In this document: positions 59,292 to 64,000 of the stretch, one piece after another | How the letters are laid out: each line of letters starts with the position of its first letter | How positions within the stretch are numbered: the stretch's first letter is position 1 | Source of the DNA: Lycium barbarum | Taxonomy: Eukaryota > Streptophyta > Magnoliopsida > Solanales > Solanaceae | Assembly (NCBI RefSeq): GCF_019175385.1 | Contig: NC_083338.1 | Coordinates: 94,695,777 to 94,759,776 of the forward strand | Direction: 5' to 3' | DNA: 64,000 bases | Program-made: the position numbers and the translations under genes | Notes under the pieces: generated by a model | The model's database searches: none | What the model was told of the DNA's origin: nothing | Seen by the model: only the letters and a program-made list of their open reading frames with translations

Positions 59292-62200
59292 TGTCACACC
59301 CCAAAACCCACCCAGGACGCAACAGGCATCCGATGCTATGAAAAACACTTGAAGCACCTTGTAAAATCAGAAAACATCTAATATCTTTTAACACTCTTTC
59401 AGCATTTACTTAGACAAACATTAAGGTTAAATGGAAACATACTCACACTTATAAAAAAAAATCAGCGGAAGTCTAATATAAATAACTAGTCATAAACATG
59501 GCTAACGCCCCAACAAGTAATACGAGACTTCGACAATCTATCCACAATTCTGACAACCATCTATGGAGCTTCTAAGATAAATAAATGAACAGACTAACTT
59601 CGGGACTGTCACGACCCAACCCCATGGGCCATGACTAGTGTCCGAACTGGACACTCGTATACGTACCTGCTAAATATAGTCAGACTGAAACTAAGGACAG
59701 TATGGAGACTTGTAAAAGCAACCGAAAGATTCATAACGCCATATATCATAATAACCTGTCTCCTGAGGAGTCACAGCTAACCAAAGCACGACATAATATG
59801 CAAGCCGAAAAGGCTGCCACTACATACGGGAATATCCAGAACAAATCATATTGACACAGCTGACCATAACCCATACACAACCCACATATGTCTACAGACC
59901 TCTACGAGTATCATAGTAAAATATGACGGGACAGGGCCCCGTCGTACCCCTGGACAACCATATATAAATACATCAGAAGATCTGTACCAAAAGTCTAGGC
60001 TCCGGAACAACGGAGTTCTCCATGATAGCTGACTGGAAATCCTAAGCTGAGGGATCACCGAATCGAGCGTCTGTACCTGCGGGCATGAAACGCAGCCCCC
60101 CGAAGAAAGGGGGTCAGTGCAAAATATGTACTGAGTATATAAAGCATAAGAACATCAAGTACAGATGAATCATGAAAACCAGCCTCAATAATAGAATGCA
60201 TCTGTGGCTAACATCTGAGAATATCTGCATAACTCTATATAACAGAAACTGGCTCTACGGCGTATGATAGGCATAGATTATAATATAACTGATAGTGCTG
60301 TGGAACGTACAGCCCGATCCATATACAATATAATATGTTAGTGCCGAGGAACGTATGGCCCGATCCATATATAATATAATATGTTAGTGCCGAGGAACGT
60401 ACGGCCCGATCCATAAATATAATATAATATATACAAATACATGTAAAACTCAGAAAAGGATACTCTGAACCCCTCTGGTGACATAAGAAGCTAATATGAA
60501 AAGTCTCCGGGAGTTATGGACATAAAACATAGGAGGCCAACGATACAAATATCTCTACACTCTCTAAGAACAGAGTCTTTGGAACTTGCTTGCTCATTGT
60601 GTTCGTTCATATGATAAGGATCATGCCAAAAAGAAAGAAAGGATAACTTTACATACCTTATCCGCTCCAAGCTAACCACAAATCAGATCCCGGGCTTCCC
60701 AATCTACAACAACATTATTGATAACAAGTATTAACTATAGCGCGCTCAAAATCCAAAGCCTAAGCTAGCACATTACTTAAAAAAATTCGGGCAGCATTTC
60801 CCCTGAAAACTTAACAATCCTCGAGATTCCAATTCAGCCACAACATCAATCAAAATACCAACAACAATACCAACAATTTCATATCAAACTAGAATTAAAT
60901 TCATTCTTAAATCACTTCCAAAACAGCCCAATATACATTCGTATACCAATGCGTGTATACACTTCTTTATTTTCGTGTATACACGGTATAACGGCAACAA
61001 AAATAACAACAACTAACACTACAACCAATTCTCATGATATTCCAGCCCACAAAGTAGCTCATAACAATCACCAAATAGCCCACACGATAACAATAACAAT
61101 TTATCCAATTTCCCGCAATTAATTTCGTAGTTCCCGTCTCACGATTTAACTATGACCTTGATGAATTTAAATATATCTAGTAGAGGAGAATTCTTACCTC
61201 ATATGCCAAAAAATTAATCTTCTTCCACCTTACTTCACTTCGAAGAAAGCCCGAATTCGACAACACGACAGAACGGAACAACGAGATCTAAATATAAAGC
61301 AAAATCCATACGTTGTTCTTGAGAAAGATTACATTATTCTTCCTTGAAATAAATAAAACACAACAGCGTTAACGTTGCTAATCTTTCCAAAACGTGAAAT
61401 GCTTGCTGCTTGCTAATATAATGATGTTCATCAAGTGTGTAAAAGGATAGGCTAACGTGAAATGCTTACTAATATAATGATGTTTTTACTTTCAAAGAAA
61501 GGTGGCCATATTGCCTCATATCCGTAGGAATTTTCCTGCCATTTCCTCTATTAAAAACCATGGGGTCAATGCATATATAATTCACCCATAATAAATGCTA
61601 TCATTTTAAAGATGCCACCTGTGCATCTTAATGCATGGTCATTTGGTGCTTTATTTTACATCATGGCACGTGGATGATTGCACATGGAATATATTTCAAA
61701 TATTTCTCCATTAATTATCTTGTTCTCGGCACGCCAAAATTTATCCTTACACATACAATTAATTTCTTGACCTCAATTCACTTAAATAGTACTTATATAC
61801 TCATTATTATACTCATGTGGTATAGTACTAGCATCATTTGCTACACATAAAATATTATTTTCAATTATCGTCGTCATACTTTTTAAGTCCTAAAATCATT
61901 TTGGGACTTCATCCTTTTATACACCGAGCTCTTAATTTGCATGCTTGAATATGATCAAATTCTCCAAGCTCGGGTAAATTTTCTCATGTTGGACGGTTCA
62001 ATTTCCTAGTTCAAAATTACGGGATATTATAGCTTGGACCGTATTTCATCAAATAAATTTCGAACCTCGACAAAACTTATTTTCTTCGATTGGTTTAACT
62101 TCAAATCCTTACGATACATGTGTACCATCACTTTAACCACCTATAAGCTTGGGGGATAACCTCGTGTCCGTTACTAATATTATTTAACTCGCACACTTTC

Positions 62201-62898
62201 CAACGCATGAGAACACGGGATGTAACAGGGACGCAGCCCGGAAACTAAAAGCAATAAATTAAGATGAGGGGTGTCCCATGAAAAAACATGTGGGCTCACC
62301 AACAAGTTTGGAAAGCAGAAAGTTCTCCAACTCCGTACGCGTATCACGAACCTGCTCTTCTTCGTTACCTAACATACCATCAAAAACATCAATAGTATGC
62401 CTGAGTACTGGGTACTCACTGAGGTCCAAAGGGCAATAGTTAATAAATCAAAATAAGATAGTTACAGCAAAACTTGTGAATCAATGGTAGTAAAACAGTT
62501 TGAAATAGACATGAAATATAACAATTAAAATCCGTCAAACCTTTTATCACATTAAGTCTTTTAATCAAGAACTTACGAGCATCACAAGCCACTCACAGGC
62601 AACCAAAAGATCAACACATGCCGACTCACAGGCGAACAATCATTCGATACACCGGGGCTATTATCCCACGGAGGCTAATTGTCCTCTGGACTAGCACAGC
62701 AACAGATATACCGGGGCTATTATCACACGGGGGCTAATTGTCCTCTGCACTTGCACAACAACAGATACACCGGGGCTATTATCCCACGAAGGCTACTCGT
62801 CCTCTGGACTAGCACAACAACACATACACCGGGGCTATTATCCCACGGAGGCTAATCGTCCTCTAGACTAGCACAGCAATACATACACCAGGGCTACT
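59292..62898 (-). repeat. Element B 5' LTR, split by S5 and truncated by C
   Basis: 59292-59606 and 62233-62898 match the 3' LTR from 55497 to about 56545. The break at 59606/62228 carries the GGGAC duplication of S5. At 62899 the LTR is cut in the middle of its minisatellite by element C. Confidence 0.88.
59602..62232 (-). mobile_element. S5: solo LTR (2621 bp), duplication GGGAC
   Basis: Plus-strand ends TGTCACGACCCAACCCC at 59607 and GGATGTAACA at 62227, with GGGAC on both sides (59602-59606, 62228-62232). Its plus-strand start is nearly identical to the L1 LTR, and its middle carries three S1-type minisatellite units (60296-60415). It shows the double stem-loop (60133-60096, stem 2 CCCCC/GGGGG), the acceptor-like motif (60805-60785), and donor-like AAG/GTATGTAAAG (about 60655) and GAG/GTAAGAATT (about 61195). 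It therefore links the S1 and L1 families. Confidence 0.92.
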
Positions 62899-64000
62899 TG
62901 TTAATCCTCGGAAATTTTTCCGTACTTGTATGATGAGTGGAATGATGAAAAGTTGAGTGAATGATGTTTTATTAAGTCGGGAATGGCTAATTAAGAATTT
63001 TTGAAAAATAAGAAAGTCACGAAAAATTTTCTGTCCAGTGGTCGTATATGGCACTATACGGCCCGTAAAGTGATTTACGGACCGTATAGTGCAATCGTCC
63101 TTCAACTGGCCAAAAATCTCAAGTTCTGCCCAGTGATGATATGGTTAAATAAGACCCAGTTTACGGCCCGTAAACTGGTTTACGGTCCGTAAACCAGGTC
63201 GTAAACTACCATTTCCATCAGCCAAAACTTTCTGTCTTTGAAATGGTTAAATACGACCATAGTGGACGGACCGTAAATCAAAATACGGTCCGTACATGGT
63301 GGTTTACGACCACTGTTCATCCCGATAAATTTTCATTAAAGACCAGATTTTGAATTATTAAAAGGGAACTTAAGCCCATTTCACGTCATTTTTCATCCAA
63401 CACTTCAAGAAAACTCTAGAGTGTTCTTCAACACTTCAACTCTAAGAATAGCAAGAAAATCCAAGGAAACCTAAGATTATCAACACCAAATTCATGAAAA
63501 TAAGTGTAAGAACACATCAAAGGATCTTCTAAGTCAAGAAATTCCCAAGAAGGTGGAACTAGGGTTTTGGCTAATTGAAGTATTTCAACTTAAGGATTGC
63601 TCAACCATCATCCAAGGTAAGTTTCATGATTGTTCCATGTTGTTTGAAGTATTGGAAAGCTTAGACACTTGAAATGTAGAAGAACATAGAAATGGGTCAT
63701 TATTGAGTGAATAGTGACATAAGTGAATGATAGTGGAATTGAACTATGAATATTGAAGTGTTGTGAGTACTAATACGTTATAAATGATGTTTATATCACG
63801 AAACAAGCATTTAAACGCATGAAAACGAAAGGACGAGCTAGAAGTAGAAATAAGGAAAAATTGGAGGAAAATGGTGGATTTTGCCAAATGTACGTAAATG
63901 ACGATTGTCGATTATGATATTGCGAGTAATATTATGAATGTTGGGAGTTAATGTAAAACATGAGAAAAGTGGTATGAGCGAAGGAAGCGTTGTCCGACTT
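62899..64000 (+). repeat. Element C: first 1.1 kb of an E1/S2-related LTR
   Basis: Starts TGTTAATCCTCGGAAATTTTTCCG, parallel to the S2 start. It has TACGGNCCGTA palindromes (63040-63310), a TATA-like AATTATTAAAAGGG (about 63355), and donor-like AAG/GTAAGTTTC (63617). The window ends inside the acceptor-like motif (63983). Whether C is a solo LTR or a full element cannot be seen. Left flank is CTACT (62894-62898). Confidence 0.85.

Larger units (their letters stand above)
55497..64000 (-). mobile_element. Element B: LTR element with nearly empty interior, nested in A
   Basis: 3' LTR 55497-58152, interior of only 1.14 kb, primer-binding site 59287-59275, and 5' LTR from 59292, which is interrupted twice and runs off the window (or ends within C). 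The left flank is GAAAT (55492-55496); its partner is not in the window. The interior keeps a scrap of protease and no other coding sequence, so B is a deletion derivative. Confidence 0.82.

Overview
This window looks like plant (eudicot) nuclear heterochromatin. It contains nested LTR retrotransposons and their debris, and I found no host gene. The element types (Ty3 chromoviruses, Athila- and Tat-like Ty3 elements, a Copia-like fragment) and the LTR style remind me of Solanaceae, but that assignment is recognition only and is not proven by the sequence. Coding potential is confined to retroelement gag/pol remnants and one intact small ORF in a non-autonomous element.

Layout, left to right. 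E1 (1-7129, minus) is the gag-pol end of an autonomous Ty3 chromovirus with its 5' LTR; its 3' LTR lies left of the window. L1 (7742-16368, minus, target duplication TCTAT) is a complete non-autonomous element with 2.7-2.9 kb LTRs. Its roughly 3 kb interior holds an acidic 171-residue ORF and a 5S-rRNA-like segment. The DNA around L1 (7130-7741, 16374-17090), with 36998-37531, is read as the LTR of an old plus-strand Ty3 element, X. X is split by a Tat/Ogre-like solo LTR (17091-36992, duplication CTCCC; about 5.25 kb of its own sequence). That solo LTR was itself hit by solo LTR S1 (19787-22851, GTTAT), the complete non-autonomous element L2 (23011-32132) and solo LTR S2 (33276-35717, TTTTC). 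The X leader and a broken gag follow (37532-38834). Next is a large old inverted duplication (38835-44135), interrupted by solo LTR S3 (40314-43506, TATCT). X ends at 44638.

The right side is an old Athila-like element on the plus strand: integrase remnant 44639-45350, polypurine tract and 3' LTR start at about 49430-50109. It is interrupted by solo LTR S4 (46638-48782) and then by element A (50110 onward, minus; 3' LTR plus a decayed pol). A is cut in its protease by element B (55497 onward, minus; both LTRs, almost no coding). The 5' LTR of B is split by solo LTR S5 (59607-62227, GGGAC) and by another LTR, C (62899 to the end).

How the parts relate. The non-autonomous elements L1 and L2 carry the same primer-binding site and leader as the autonomous-type E1, with a palindromic hairpin loop that resembles a dimer-initiation site. 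This suggests they were mobilised by E1-like helpers. Several LTR families that differ in overall sequence share one internal plan: a palindrome-rich U3, a TATA-like box, a GTAAG splice-donor-like site, an acceptor-like motif followed by a second donor, an array of hairpin-forming minisatellites, and in several families a double stem-loop just before a CAG acceptor-like site. The second stem of that double stem-loop changes sequence on both sides between families. I consider this structured-LTR architecture, together with the 5S-like insert in L1, the most interesting content. All comparisons were made by eye.
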